The notes under the pieces: generated by a model
The model's input: only the letters and a program-made list of their open reading frames with translations
What the model was told of the DNA's origin: nothing
The model's database searches: none
Source of the DNA: Halapricum desulfuricans
Lineage (GTDB): Archaea; Halobacteriota; Halobacteria; Halobacteriales; Haloarculaceae
Direction: 5' to 3'
Assembly: GCF_017094505.1 (NCBI RefSeq)
Contig: NZ_CP064787.1
Location: 124,001-188,000 of the forward strand
Length of the DNA stretch: 64,000 nucleotides
Part shown: piece after piece, positions 1-9,542 of the stretch
Position numbering within the stretch: the stretch's first letter is position 1
Layout of the letters: every line of letters begins with the position of its first letter
Translations under genes and position numbers: made by a program

Positions 1-1
1 G

Positions 2-901
2 TACAACCTGATGGCCCACGTCGACTACAACCTCGGCGTCTACTACCCGGAGGGCGGGATCTACAGCGTCGTCGAGGGACTCGCAGATCTCGGTGCGGAA
101 CTCGGCGTCGACTACGAGACCGGCGTCGGAGTCACCGACATCCAGCACACGACGACCGGGCTGGCGCTACAGACTTCTGAGGGACGTCGCCGGACGGAGA
201 CGCTGGTCTCGAACGCCAACCCGGCCCACGTCGAGCGCGAGTTGCTCTCGCCGGGGAGCCGCGACCACGATCCCGAACACTGGGAGGAAAAGACCTACGC
301 GCCCTCCGCGATCATGTTTTACCTCGGCGTCGAGGGCGACGTGGGGCCGCTGGCCCATCACTCGCTGGTGTTCCCGCCGGACTGGGACCCCCACTTCGAG
401 CGGATCTTCGACGACCCGGCCTGGCCGGACGATCCCGCCTACTACCTGTCGGTCCCCTCGAAGACCGACGACACCGTCGCGCCAGACGGCCACCACGCGG
501 TCGTGATCCTCGTCCCGATCGCGCCTGGGCTGGACGACGACGGCGAGACCCGCGAGCGCTACCGCGAGAAGGTCCTCACCCACCTCGCCGAGGAAGTGGG
601 CGTGGACCTGCGCGACCGGATCGTCTTCGAGCGGTCGGCCTGCGTCTCCGACTATCGAAGCCAGTACAACTACCCGAAGGGGACGGCGCTCGGGCTCGCG
701 CACACGCTGCGACAGACCGGGCCGCTGCGGCCGTCCCACCGGGCGTCGAACGTCGACGGCCTCTACTACGTCGGCAGCTACACCAACCCCGGAATCGGCG
801 TCCCGATGACGCTGATCAGCGGCCAGCACGTCGCCGAGGCGGTCGTCGAGGACCGCGCCGGATCCGGGTCACCGCTGGATCGACTGAGGGCCCGGATTTA
901 A
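2..901 (+). CDS. crtI: Phytoene desaturase-family carotenoid oxidoreductase (C-terminal part, truncated by window edge)
   Basis: The reading frame is open from base 2, so only the C-terminal 299 codons are visible and the start lies outside the window. The sequence matches the FAD-dependent CrtI family, which introduces double bonds into phytoene or later C40/C50 carotenoids at the membrane. It begins inside the stretch with YYPEGGIYSVVEGLADL, a typical CrtI segment, and ends with the family hallmark YVGSYTNPGIGVPMTLISGQ (codons about 257-276 of the visible part), which contributes to FAD binding. The next gene is bat on the same strand, whose promoter overlaps this stop codon. In haloarchaea Bat homologues govern bacteriorhodopsin and carotenoid genes, so the pairing fits. 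Which desaturation step it performs cannot be told from the fragment. Confidence 0.88.
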   Translation, partial: YNLMAHVDYNLGVYYPEGGIYSVVEGLADLGAELGVDYETGVGVTDIQHTTTGLALQTSEGRRRTETLVSNANPAHVERELLSPGSRDHDPEHWEEKTYAPSAIMFYLGVEGDVGPLAHHSLVFPPDWDPHFERIFDDPAWPDDPAYYLSVPSKTDDTVAPDGHHAVVILVPIAPGLDDDGETRERYREKVLTHLAEEVGVDLRDRIVFERSACVSDYRSQYNYPKGTALGLAHTLRQTGPLRPSHRASNVDGLYYVGSYTNPGIGVPMTLISGQHVAEAVVEDRAGSGSPLDRLRARI

Positions 902-903
902 AT
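896..903 (+). promoter_or_regulatory. TATA box for bat
   Basis: The AT-only octamer ATTTAAAT overlaps the stop codon of the upstream desaturase gene and ends 24 nt before the bat ATG. This spacing fits a leaderless haloarchaeal transcript starting at or next to the start codon, so bat can be expressed independently of the desaturase gene. Confidence 0.6.
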
Positions 904-927
904 CGCCCCCGACCGTAGCAGGTCGGT

Positions 928-2901
928 ATGACTGCGGCGTCGGAGACGCGGCGGCTCTTGCGCGTGGGCGAGACTCCCCGATCGGGGCCGGTCGACGCGG
1001 ACTCGCTTGAACGCGCCATCGAGGGTGCCGTCGTCGTCGAATCCGACTTCCCGGCGGCACTGGATCGCGTGACAGACGGGGACGTCGACGGAGCCGTCGT
1101 CGATCACCGCGAGAGCGGGTTCGACGGGATCGCCTTCCTGCGGGCGGTTCGGCAGGATCGCCCGTCTTTTCCGGTCGTGCTCGTCCCGGCGACAGACGAC
1201 GGGAGCGTGGCCCGCCGCGCCGTCGAGGAGAACGTGACCGCCTACGTGCCCGCGAGCGGGGACGACACGCTCGAGCTCGTCGCACAAAAGGTCAAACAGC
1301 ACGTCGGGGCGCGTTCGAGCGAGCGCGGCCGCGTGCGGATGCCGATCAGCGACCTGACCGCCGAGGAGGAACAGCGACTCAAGGAGCGGGCGATGGACGA
1401 GGCGCCGGTCGGGATGACGATCGCCGACGCGACGCTGCCGGACGAGCCGCTGATCTACGTCAACGACGCCTTCGAGCGGATCACGGGGTACAGCAAACAG
1501 GAGACGGTCGGCGTCAACTGCCGGTTTCTTCAGGGCCCGGACACCGATATCGAGAAGACACACGAGATCAGAGACGCGCTCGACGCGGGCGAGTCGGTCT
1601 CCGTCGAGATGCGCAACTATCACAAAGACGGCTCGGAGTTCTGGAACGAACTGAAGATCACGCCGATCCGCGACGACGAGGGGGAGATAACGAACTTCGT
1701 CGCCTTCCAGCAGGACGTCACCGGGCGCAAGGAGGCCGAACTCCAGCTCGAGCGCGAGCGCGAGCGCCTCCAGCGGTTGCTCGACCGGATCAACGGGCTG
1801 ATCGGGGACGTCACCGAGATCGTCGTCACGGCTGACTCGACCGACGACGTCTACGCGCGTTCGGCCGAGCGTATCGAGGACGACGAGGCGGTCTCCCGGG
1901 CCTGGATCGGCGAGTACGATCCCGGTGCGCGCGTCGTTCGGACGCGGGCCGGCGGCGACGGCGAGATCGATCTGACGGCCGGCGACGCCGGGCCGCTGGC
2001 GGCCGCGATCGACGAGCAGTCGCTCGCGCGCCTCGACGACGCGCCTGCCGACCCAGTCGGCTGTCGGGACGAGGAGACAGGTGTCGTGATCCCGCTGACC
2101 TACCGGCGGACGACCTACGGGGTGCTTGCGGTCTACAGCCGCACACAGACCTTCGACGAGGAGGAGACGACCGTCCTGCAGGCGCTGGGTCGCTCGATCG
2201 GCGCGGCGGTCAACGACCTGCTGAGCAAGCAGACCGTGACGACCGACACGGTGATCGAGATCGGCGTCGAGTTACACGACGCGACGCCGCTGACCCGCCT
2301 CGCGAGAGCACTCGGCGAGCGGGCCGTCCACGAGAACACGCTGATCCGCCACGACGGCGACCTGCTGTTGCTGTTCGAGGTCGACGGGGAGACGGACGCG
2401 GTCGTCGACGCGGCCGAGTCGATCCCCGAAGTGATCGGCGTGACCGTCCTCGCCGACGAGGACGACCCGATGATCGAGGTGGCCCTCGAGCGGCCCGCGT
2501 TCGTCGGCACGCTCTCGGAGTTCGGCGCGCAGATCACGACCGTCGAGTTCGACGCCAACGCCGTCGAGTTGCGGTTCGGGGTCGCGACCGAACAGAACGG
2601 GCGAGCGATCGTTGACGAACTCGAGGACAGCTACGAGACCGTCGAGCTGATCGCCTACCACGAGTCCGACCAGCCCGCACAGACCAGGCAGGGGTTCCGC
2701 GCCGCCGTCGAGGACGAACTGACCGCCAGACAGCTGACGGCGCTTCAGAAGGCCTACGTCAGCGGCTTCTTCGAGTGGCCGCGCCGCAGCGACGGCGACC
2801 AGCTCGCGGCCTCGATGGACGTCGTCCCCTCGACGTTCTATCAGCACCTCCGGGCCGCCGAGAAGAAGCTGCTGACGGCCTTTTTCGAGGGTGACTCGTA
2901 G
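928..2901 (+). CDS. bat: Bacterio-opsin activator-like regulator with LOV-type PAS, GAF and Bat HTH domains
   Basis: 657 residues. The order is a degenerate receiver-like region (about 1-125), a PAS domain (about 145-265), a coiled linker, a GAF domain (about 290-440), a GAF-HTH spacer and a C-terminal HTH_10 domain (about 597-650, LTARQLTALQKAYVSGFFEW). The PAS domain has the LOV photoreceptor signature NCRFLQ with Cys198 where LOV proteins form the flavin-cysteinyl adduct, followed by the conserved NYHKDGSEFWNELKITPI strand and FVAFQQDVT. Bat in Halobacterium activates bop and carotenoid genes in response to low oxygen and light. Seen here: the domain order and the LOV cysteine. Inferred: direct blue-light sensing and control of the adjacent carotenoid gene. 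The ATG is supported by a TATA box 25-32 nt upstream. Confidence 0.9.
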   Translation: MTAASETRRLLRVGETPRSGPVDADSLERAIEGAVVVESDFPAALDRVTDGDVDGAVVDHRESGFDGIAFLRAVRQDRPSFPVVLVPATDDGSVARRAVEENVTAYVPASGDDTLELVAQKVKQHVGARSSERGRVRMPISDLTAEEEQRLKERAMDEAPVGMTIADATLPDEPLIYVNDAFERITGYSKQETVGVNCRFLQGPDTDIEKTHEIRDALDAGESVSVEMRNYHKDGSEFWNELKITPIRDDEGEITNFVAFQQDVTGRKEAELQLERERERLQRLLDRINGLIGDVTEIVVTADSTDDVYARSAERIEDDEAVSRAWIGEYDPGARVVRTRAGGDGEIDLTAGDAGPLAAAIDEQSLARLDDAPADPVGCRDEETGVVIPLTYRRTTYGVLAVYSRTQTFDEEETTVLQALGRSIGAAVNDLLSKQTVTTDTVIEIGVELHDATPLTRLARALGERAVHENTLIRHDGDLLLLFEVDGETDAVVDAAESIPEVIGVTVLADEDDPMIEVALERPAFVGTLSEFGAQITTVEFDANAVELRFGVATEQNGRAIVDELEDSYETVELIAYHESDQPAQTRQGFRAAVEDELTARQLTALQKAYVSGFFEWPRRSDGDQLAASMDVVPSTFYQHLRAAEKKLLTAFFEGDS

Positions 2902-2924
2902 CCGTCTGCCTCGTCCACACCGCT

Positions 2925-3362
2925 TTACCGTTCGACGTTCAGGAACGCCCGCAGCGTCGCGATCGCCGTCTGGATCTCGCCGTCGACGTATGCCTGAACG
3001 GCGAGTTCGGGCAGCCGATCGAGCACCGTCTCGGGGAACTCCAGTTCCGCGACGTGAGTGATCGTCGTCCCGCCGGGTGCGTCCTCGAACCGGTACCGCC
3101 AGGTGCCCTCGATCGCGCCGGTGAGCGACCGGACCAGCAGCGCCGGCTCCTCGTGGTGGGTGTCCTCGAACGCGCCCGTCAGCGAGATCCCGGCGAGTTC
3201 GTACTCGTAGCGACCCCGTCTGGTCCCGTCCGAACGCTCGCCGACCTCCGTCACCCTGAGCAGCCCCGGGATCAACTTGACGAGGTTGTACGGGTCGGCG
3301 ACAAACGAGAACGCGGTCCGGGGTGACACGGAGACGGTGAGCGTTGCTTCTGAGTGGAACAT
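2925..3362 (-). CDS. SRPBCC (START-like) family protein
   Basis: 145 residues. The fold signature is clear: an N-terminal strand followed by FSFVADPYNLVKLIPG, central strands GRYEYELAGISLTGAFE and GTWRYRFEDAPGGTTITHVAE, and a long C-terminal helix. Such SRPBCC/CoxG/polyketide-cyclase-like proteins bind hydrophobic ligands in a helix-grip cavity; the ligand is not predictable. The ATG at 3362 starts directly at the first strand. It is divergent from uvrA, sharing a 112-bp intergenic region, and converges on bat with a 23-bp gap. No neighbour gives a functional hint. Confidence 0.75.
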   Translation of the reverse strand: MFHSEATLTVSVSPRTAFSFVADPYNLVKLIPGLLRVTEVGERSDGTRRGRYEYELAGISLTGAFEDTHHEEPALLVRSLTGAIEGTWRYRFEDAPGGTTITHVAELEFPETVLDRLPELAVQAYVDGEIQTAIATLRAFLNVER

Positions 3363-3474
3363 GCGGACGGCTCCGTCCGTTGTCTTGGCCGGAGACTGGT
3401 TGAAAATAGTACCAAATCACTTTGGCTCGACGAACCGACAGCGTTTCAGTGATCGATCCCGTGAGACGTGACGA

Positions 3475-6444
3475 ATGAGCAAGGACGTCATCGAGGTCCG
3501 CGGCGCCGAAGAACACAACCTCAAGGACGTCGACGTCGAGATCCCCCGCGAGGAGCTGACCGTCGTTACCGGTCTCTCCGGGTCGGGGAAATCGTCGCTG
3601 GCCTTCGAAACCGTCTACGCGGAGGGCCAGCGCCGCTACATCGAGTCGCTGTCCGCCTACGCCCGGAACTTCCTGGGTCAGATGGACAAACCGCAGGTCG
3701 AGAACGTCGAAGGTCTCTCCCCGGCGATCTCGATCGATCAAAAGAACGCCGCCAACAACCCGCGTTCGACCGTGGGGACTGTCACCGAGTTGCACGACTA
3801 TCTGCGATTGCTCTATGCCCGGATCGGCGTACCTCACTGTCCCGAATGCGGACGGGAAGTCGGCGAGCAGTCGGCCCAGAACATGGTCTCACGGATCCTC
3901 GAGCTGCCCGAGGGGACGAAGGCGAAACTGGCCGCGCCGGTCGTCCGCGACCAGAAGGGGGCCTTCGAGGACCGCTTTGATGACCTCGTGGGCGAGGGCT
4001 ACGCACGCGTCGAGGTCGACGGCGAGGAATACGACCTCACGCTGGATCGGCCCGACCTCGATGAGAACTACGACCACACGATCGACGTGATCGTCGATCG
4101 CGTGACAGTCTCGACGGCGGCCCGGTCGCGGATCGCCGACTCCGTCGAGACCGCCCTCGAGGAGAGCGGCGGGATTCTCAAGGTGATCCTGCCCGACCCG
4201 CCCGAGGACGCAGAACTCGGCGGTGCGACCGCCCGTTCGACGGGCGATCTAGCCGGAGCCGGCGACAGCGCCGACCGTAGCGACCGAGATCGGCTCGAAG
4301 TCGAATTCTCGGAGGATCTCGCGTGCACCCACTGCGGGATCGACATCTCCGAGATCGAAACCCGGAGTTTCTCGTTCAACTCCCCGCACGGGGCCTGTCC
4401 CGAGTGTGAGGGGATCGGCGAGACCAAGGAGGTCGATCCCGATCTGGTCGTGACCGATCCCTCGAAGCCGCTGAAGGACGTCTTCGAGCCCTGGAGTTAC
4501 AACCGGACCTACTACTCGCGGCAGATCGACAACGTCGCCGAGCACTTCGGCGTCTCCGTCGAGACGCCCTTCGAGGAACTCGATGAGGCGGTCCGGCGAC
4601 AGTTCCTCTGGGGGACCGACGAGCGGGTCCACTTCGAGTGGACGACCAAGAACGGCACCCGCGAGAAGACCGAGCGCTTCGAGGGCGTCATCCCCAATCT
4701 GGAGCGGCGACACGTCGAGACCGACTCCGATCGGGCCCGCGAGCACATCGAGGAGTACATGGCCACGACGACCTGCCCGGCCTGTGAGGGGACGCGCCTG
4801 AAGGCGGAGTCCCGCGCGGTGCTGGTCGACGGCACATCGATCACGGAAGTGAATCAGATGTCGATCGGCGATGCCCTGGCGCACTTCGAGGGCATGGAGG
4901 CGAACCTCGACGAGCGCGACACCAAGATCGCCGAGGAGATCCTCAAGGAGATCCGCGCCCGACTGGGGTTCATGGAGGAGGTCGGACTGGAGTATCTCAC
5001 GCTCGATCGGGAGGCCGCGACGCTGTCTGGCGGGGAGAGCCAGCGCATCCGGCTGGCCACCCAGATCGGGAGCGGTCTGGTTGGCGTGCTGTACGTGCTT
5101 GACGAGCCCTCGATCGGACTCCACCAGCGCGACAACGACCGCCTGCTGGACACGCTCGAGGAACTGCGCGATCTGGGCAACACGCTGCTCGTCGTCGAGC
5201 ACGACGAGGAGACCTGGCACCGGGCGGACAACGTCATCGACATGGGACCCGGCCCGGGCAAGCGCGGCGGCGAGGTCGTCGTCAACGGCTCGCTCGATGA
5301 GGTCGTCGACGCCGAGGAGAGCGTCACCGGCGAGTACATCGCCGGCGAGCGGTCGATCCCGGTCCCGGAGACGCGCCGCGAGGGCGAGGGCAGCGTCACG
5401 GTCCGGGGCGCTCGCCAGCACAACCTGCAGGACCTGGACGTCGAGATCCCGCTCGGGACCTTCACCGCGATCACGGGCGTCTCCGGGTCGGGCAAGTCCA
5501 CGCTGATGCACGAGGTGCTCTACAAGGGACTGGTCCGGCGGATGAACGACACGGACGTCAACCCCGGCGAGCACGACGATATCGAGGGGATCGAGGAGAT
5601 CGAGACGGTCCGGCTGATCGACCAGTCGCCGATCGGGCGCACGCCCCGTTCGAACCCCGCGACCTACACGAACGTCTTCGATCACATCCGCGAGCTGTTC
5701 GCCGAGACGAAACTCGCGAAACAGCGCGGTTACGAGAAGGGCCGCTTTTCCTTCAACGTCAAGGGCGGTCGGTGCGAGGCCTGCGGCGGGCAGGGCCGGG
5801 TCAAGATCGACATGAACTTCCTCAGCGACGTCTACGTCCCCTGCGAGGAGTGCGGCGGCGACCGCTACAACGACGCGACCCTGGAAGTCACGTACAGGGG
5901 CAAGACCATCGCGGACGTCCTGGAGATGAGCGTCGACGAGGCCCACGAGTTCTTCGAGAGTCACTCGGGCATCCGCCGGCGGCTGCAACTGCTGAAAGAC
6001 GTCGGGCTGGGCTACATGCGGCTGGGCCAGCCGTCGACCACGCTGTCGGGCGGCGAGGCCCAGCGGATCAAGCTCGCCGAGGAGCTCGGCAAGAAAGACT
6101 CCGGCGAGACGCTGTATCTCCTAGACGAGCCGACGACCGGGCTCCATCCCGAGGACGAACGGAAGCTGATCGACGTGCTCCACCGGCTGGCCGAGGACGG
6201 CAACACGGTCGTCGTCATCGAGCACGAACTCGATCTGGTGAAAAACGCCGACCACATCGTCGATCTCGGCCCCGAGGGCGGCGAGAACGGCGGCGAGATC
6301 GTCACGACGGGCACGCCCGAGGAAGTGGCCCGCGACGAGGACTCCTACACCGGCGAGTACCTGCGTGATCTACTGCCGGACATCGAATTGCAGGGACCGC
6401 GCGCGGACCGGGAGATCGCACGGCCAGTCGCGGACGACGACTAG
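3475..6444 (+). CDS. uvrA: Excinuclease ABC subunit A (UvrA)
   Basis: 989 residues, the usual UvrA length plus a small insert. UvrA recognises damaged DNA in nucleotide excision repair and loads UvrB. Two ABC ATPase halves are visible: Walker [10 protein letters not shown] (about residue 33) with signature [12 protein letters not shown] (about 517), and Walker [10 protein letters not shown] (about 668) with signature [12 protein letters not shown] (about 857). Three zinc-type Cys clusters are present (CPECGRE near 122; CTHCGID with CPEC near 285-310; CEACGGQ with CEECGG near 765-795). A low-complexity acidic/Ser-Gly stretch ([20 protein letters not shown], near 250) is inserted before the second Cys cluster, a typical haloarchaeal embellishment. 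Its stop codon overlaps the stop of the convergent PIN gene. Confidence 0.97.
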   Translation: MSKDVIEVRGAEEHNLKDVDVEIPREELTVVTGLSGSGKSSLAFETVYAEGQRRYIESLSAYARNFLGQMDKPQVENVEGLSPAISIDQKNAANNPRSTVGTVTELHDYLRLLYARIGVPHCPECGREVGEQSAQNMVSRILELPEGTKAKLAAPVVRDQKGAFEDRFDDLVGEGYARVEVDGEEYDLTLDRPDLDENYDHTIDVIVDRVTVSTAARSRIADSVETALEESGGILKVILPDPPEDAELGGATARSTGDLAGAGDSADRSDRDRLEVEFSEDLACTHCGIDISEIETRSFSFNSPHGACPECEGIGETKEVDPDLVVTDPSKPLKDVFEPWSYNRTYYSRQIDNVAEHFGVSVETPFEELDEAVRRQFLWGTDERVHFEWTTKNGTREKTERFEGVIPNLERRHVETDSDRAREHIEEYMATTTCPACEGTRLKAESRAVLVDGTSITEVNQMSIGDALAHFEGMEANLDERDTKIAEEILKEIRARLGFMEEVGLEYLTLDREAATLSGGESQRIRLATQIGSGLVGVLYVLDEPSIGLHQRDNDRLLDTLEELRDLGNTLLVVEHDEETWHRADNVIDMGPGPGKRGGEVVVNGSLDEVVDAEESVTGEYIAGERSIPVPETRREGEGSVTVRGARQHNLQDLDVEIPLGTFTAITGVSGSGKSTLMHEVLYKGLVRRMNDTDVNPGEHDDIEGIEEIETVRLIDQSPIGRTPRSNPATYTNVFDHIRELFAETKLAKQRGYEKGRFSFNVKGGRCEACGGQGRVKIDMNFLSDVYVPCEECGGDRYNDATLEVTYRGKTIADVLEMSVDEAHEFFESHSGIRRRLQLLKDVGLGYMRLGQPSTTLSGGEAQRIKLAEELGKKDSGETLYLLDEPTTGLHPEDERKLIDVLHRLAEDGNTVVVIEHELDLVKNADHIVDLGPEGGENGGEIVTTGTPEEVARDEDSYTGEYLRDLLPDIELQGPRADREIARPVADDD

Positions 6445-7010
6445 ACCAGTGAGTCCAGCAACCGCGTGACGTAGGGGCTACGATCCCAGCTTCGGTGGTC
6501 ACCGATCGTCGTGATGAGCGTTCGCGCCTCCTCGGTGGTCAGGTGACCGTTCAGCGCGTAGTCACGGACGAGCCGCGGCGTCGGAACGATCCGCGGCCCC
6601 CGGAGCGTCGCGTGCACGAGCGGGAAGTTCGTCCCGCCGAACTCGTCGGTCACGAAGGCGTCGACATCGAGCGCGTTCGCGAGCACGATCCCGTCGGTCT
6701 CCCCCTCATCGAGTCCGAACGTCGGACGGACGTCAGGTGCCGTTTGCCGCTCGTAGGGATCCTCGATCGCGTAGTGGTCACGGGCCGCCAGCACGTTGGT
6801 CGCCGCGGCGCTATGGATGTCCTGATACTGTGTGAGATCGCGGAGTTCGGCGACGACTTCCGGCGGCAGAAACAGCTCACAGCCAGTAAGCAGATACTGC
6901 AACGGGTCCGGCGACGAGTCGGTGTCGTACTCGGGATCGGCACGCGGCACGGCGAGACTAACGAGTGCACTCGTGTCTGCGACAACCGTCCGCAGTTCCG
7001 TGCCGCTCAT
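6441..7010 (-). CDS. PIN-domain ribonuclease-like toxin
   Basis: 189 residues with a PIN nuclease fold. The acidic metal-binding residues can be placed at Asp12 (VVADTSALV), Glu55 (EVVAEL), Asp106 (DEGETDGIVLA) and Asp122 (VTDEFGG). PIN toxins of the VapC class cleave RNA, often tRNA or rRNA. It is longer than a minimal VapC (about 130-140 residues), with an insert between Glu55 and Asp106 and a C-terminal helical tail. The ATG overlaps the end of the upstream ribbon-helix-helix gene by 4 bp (ATGA), which implies translational coupling of antitoxin then toxin. Its stop overlaps that of uvrA tail to tail. The target is unknown. Confidence 0.82.
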   Translation of the reverse strand: MSGTELRTVVADTSALVSLAVPRADPEYDTDSSPDPLQYLLTGCELFLPPEVVAELRDLTQYQDIHSAAATNVLAARDHYAIEDPYERQTAPDVRPTFGLDEGETDGIVLANALDVDAFVTDEFGGTNFPLVHATLRGPRIVPTPRLVRDYALNGHLTTEEARTLITTIGDHRSWDRSPYVTRLLDSLV

Positions 7011-7378
7011 CTCTGATCGGTCGTCGTCTCGTCGGCTTCGACTGCGTCACCGCTGTAGATGTCGCGCTCCTCCTCGGGCGCGGCCAGTTCGAACGGGTCG
7101 GACTCGAGATCGGCCTTGAGCAGCCGGAGTCGCTGTGCCTGCTCGGGACCCACGAGCTGTTTGACCGTCTTGACGTCCAGTTTGTCCTCGTAGTAGCTTG
7201 CCGCGACGCGCTCCCGAAAGGCCTCGCTGTCGGCGGTCGACTCGACGTACTCCCGGATCGCCTCGACGAGAAGCTCGGTCCGATCTGTCCCGAGCAGATC
7301 GGCCATCGCGTCGAGCCGATCGACCAGATACGCCGGCGACTGGAAGTGCACTCGCTGTCGGTCGTCGCTCGCGCCCAT
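7007..7378 (-). CDS. Ribbon-helix-helix antitoxin-like protein paired with the PIN gene
   Basis: 123 residues. Residues about 8-48 (QRVHFQSPAYLVDRLDAMAD then a second helix TELLVEAIREYVES) fit a ribbon-helix-helix DNA-binding domain. The acidic C-terminal half is a plausible toxin-wrapping segment. The gene precedes and overlaps the PIN gene, as in vapBC modules. The ATG at 7378 lies just 4 nt downstream of a perfect 6-bp inverted repeat placed between the TATA box and the start codon, the expected position for autorepression. Antitoxin function is inferred from gene order and domain type. Confidence 0.75.
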   Translation of the reverse strand: MGASDDRQRVHFQSPAYLVDRLDAMADLLGTDRTELLVEAIREYVESTADSEAFRERVAASYYEDKLDVKTVKQLVGPEQAQRLRLLKADLESDPFELAAPEEERDIYSGDAVEADETTTDQR

Positions 7379-7382
7379 TGTA

Positions 7383-7399
7383 TGTGCAATTTATGCACA
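7383..7399 (-). promoter_or_regulatory. Inverted-repeat operator in the antitoxin promoter
   Basis: TGTGCA-5 nt-TGCACA is a perfect 6-bp inverted repeat. It lies between the antitoxin ATG (7378) and a TATA-like element (ctataa on the plus strand, 7405-7410). A protein bound here would cover the transcription start, so it is a strong candidate operator for the ribbon-helix-helix protein. Confidence 0.6.
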
Positions 7400-7450
7400 C
7401 GGGGCTATAATCGTTGTGCCGGCGGCGAGGCCACGTCTCTGAGCCAACGG

Positions 7451-9433
7451 TTAACTCTCGCCGCGGTCGGACGCCCGGTGTTCGCTGATGAGTCGGTCGA
7501 CCATCTGTTGATTGCGCTCGCGCTTTCGTTCGGCCACCCAGTCGTTCCACTCTTCTATCGCGGTTTCGACCTCGCGCTCGCGGGCGACGGCGAGTTCGTC
7601 GACCTCCTGGACGGTCACTTCCTCGGCGTCGGCGACGGGCACGCGCTGCTCGAACAGCACCTCGTCGGAGGCGTCCGAGAGCCCGCCCTGACGCAACACC
7701 AGCCGGGGTTCGATCTCGGCGAGGCGCTCGGCCGTCGAGCGGCCCGCGCCGGTGGCGTCCCGGAACATGATCACGTCGCCGCCCGCGAGGCCGAACCGCT
7801 CGTCGGCGTCCCGGATGGCCTCGGTCGTGAACTTCTCGACGACCTTGACCGGGACCAGCCCCTCTCGCTTCTCGGAGACGTCCGCGAAGTTCGAGTGATC
7901 GAGCTTCCAGAGGGCCTTCAGGCGTTCGAGTTTCCCCTCCAGGTCCTCGACGCGCTCGCGCTCGTCATCGAGTTCGCGCCGTAGCCGGTCGTTCTCCCGT
8001 TCGAGACGCGTGACCTCCCGGCGCTTGCGCGCCTCGGTCCGCTGCTCGCTGCGCGCTCGCTCGAGCTTTCGCTCGTACTCGTCGATCCGGTCGTTCTTGG
8101 TGGCGATGGTGTCTTTGAGGTCCTCGGTGTGTGACTCCAGGCGCTCGACTCGCGCCTCCAGTCGCCTGATCTTCTTCTCTTCGGCGGTCAGCTCCCGCGG
8201 CTCGTGGCTCGTCTCGCCGGCCTCGTCGTCGCTCTCGCCGTCGTCGCGGGCGGCCAGCGCGCTCTCGACGGAGTGTTCACCGGCGACCACGTCGGCGACG
8301 ACCGGGCCGACCTCGACCTCGGGCGGGACTTTCGCGGCGATCCGATCGATCTGGTCCTCGTGGTCGTCGTAGGCCGACAGCGCCGCGGCCAGCGCGTCGC
8401 GCTCGTGGTCGTTGTCGTATGGAACCTCGCGGGTGCGGTGCTGTTTCTCGTCGACCGGCAGGTCCGAGTCGGGAACCCATCCCGCGGCGTCGAAACTCCG
8501 GCGCAGTTTCTCGACGGTGTTGGGCATCGGCGTCACGTCGGCGGCGACGACGACCGGCCGACCGCGCTCGACGATCCACTCGGTGACAGCGGCTGTGTCG
8601 TCGGTCCGCGTCGAGTAGACGTCCAGCACCGACCCCTCGAGACCGACGATGGCGACGGCGGTGGTCGTCCCGGGATCGACGCCGACCAGCACGTGATCGC
8701 GGCGCTTGGCGAGCGGGCGGAACTCGATGCCGTCCCGTCGCAATCGCTCGATCTCGATGCGGGTGTCGCCGCTGCGGTGCTCGGAGACGGGGATGTCGGC
8801 GGGCCGCCCCTCGACTTCGAACACGGCGTTGGCGTAGCCGCCGTACTTCTCGGTGACCGCCTTCTCGTAGTCCAGCCCGGCCGCGTCGAGTTCGGACTCG
8901 ACCTCGCGGGCGGTCGTCTTGACCGCGCCGTGGATCCGGCGCGTGTAGCGGTCCTCCGAGAAGCCGCCACCGCCGCCGGTCGAGCGCCCGCGCGCGACCT
9001 TGACCTCCGTCGTGTCGGTGAACGCCGACACCTCGTAGCCGACGTTCCCGGCCGCAAGTCGGGCGGCGGCCTCGGCCTCGGCCATCGGCTGCTTGTCGTA
9101 GGGGACGCCGTGGCGCTTGGCGACCCGCGAGAGGGGCTCGGGTCGCTCGTCGCCCGTGACCTGTACGAGTTTCGTCCCGGCGGGCAGTTCCCGCAGCAGG
9201 TTGACCAGCGCGTCCTTGTCGCTGGCCAGCTCGTACATGTTGTCGGTGGCGACGATCGCGGGCTCTCTGCTGTCGATCAGCCGCCGGAGCTTCCGGTGGG
9301 AGACGACGTCGCGCTCGAGCGACTCCCCGTCGAAGATCACGAGCGCGTAGGAGGGCGCGTCGCCGCGGACGTCACCGCTCTGGACGTCCACGCCGAACAC
9401 GAGGGCGTCGAGGGCTCCTGTTCGCGTGCTCAC
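7451..9433 (-). CDS. DUF460 family RNase H-like protein with coiled coil
   Basis: 660 residues of the archaeal DUF460/COG2433 family, predicted RNase H-fold nucleases of unknown role. The first third resembles a domain that senses or handles nucleotides (LVFGVDVQSGDVRG). A central RNase H-like core starts at VLVGVDPGTTTAVAIVG, with its conserved first-strand Asp. A long Glu/Arg-rich coiled coil follows (about 430-540), then a compact C-terminal domain. The GTG at 9433 is chosen over an upstream extension because an ATATAA box lies about 25-30 nt before it (leaderless) and the protein then begins directly with the conserved domain. It is isolated, with no operon partner. Confidence 0.85.
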   Translation of the reverse strand: MSTRTGALDALVFGVDVQSGDVRGDAPSYALVIFDGESLERDVVSHRKLRRLIDSREPAIVATDNMYELASDKDALVNLLRELPAGTKLVQVTGDERPEPLSRVAKRHGVPYDKQPMAEAEAAARLAAGNVGYEVSAFTDTTEVKVARGRSTGGGGGFSEDRYTRRIHGAVKTTAREVESELDAAGLDYEKAVTEKYGGYANAVFEVEGRPADIPVSEHRSGDTRIEIERLRRDGIEFRPLAKRRDHVLVGVDPGTTTAVAIVGLEGSVLDVYSTRTDDTAAVTEWIVERGRPVVVAADVTPMPNTVEKLRRSFDAAGWVPDSDLPVDEKQHRTREVPYDNDHERDALAAALSAYDDHEDQIDRIAAKVPPEVEVGPVVADVVAGEHSVESALAARDDGESDDEAGETSHEPRELTAEEKKIRRLEARVERLESHTEDLKDTIATKNDRIDEYERKLERARSEQRTEARKRREVTRLERENDRLRRELDDERERVEDLEGKLERLKALWKLDHSNFADVSEKREGLVPVKVVEKFTTEAIRDADERFGLAGGDVIMFRDATGAGRSTAERLAEIEPRLVLRQGGLSDASDEVLFEQRVPVADAEEVTVQEVDELAVAREREVETAIEEWNDWVAERKRERNQQMVDRLISEHRASDRGES

Positions 9434-9456
9434 GGATTCACGTAGGGGCCTGAATC

Positions 9457-9463
9457 GATATAA
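9457..9463 (-). promoter_or_regulatory. TATA box for the DUF460 gene
   Basis: The plus-strand string gatataa reads TTATATC on the coding strand and ends 24 nt upstream of the GTG at 9433. The spacing supports a leaderless transcript and decides the start codon. Confidence 0.55.
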
Positions 9464-9542
9464 ACCCCTTGCGGGAGCGTCGAGACGAGCCGGCGGTCGG
9501 AACTCACCCCGGACGCGACGTGGGTCTTCGAGGACTCGGCAG

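Noticed and set aside
4249-5988. Long open frame antisense to uvrA (579 codons)
   Set aside because: High GC produces long shadow frames; the translation is Val/Leu/Asp/Arg-rich without family resemblance, while the opposite strand is clear UvrA.
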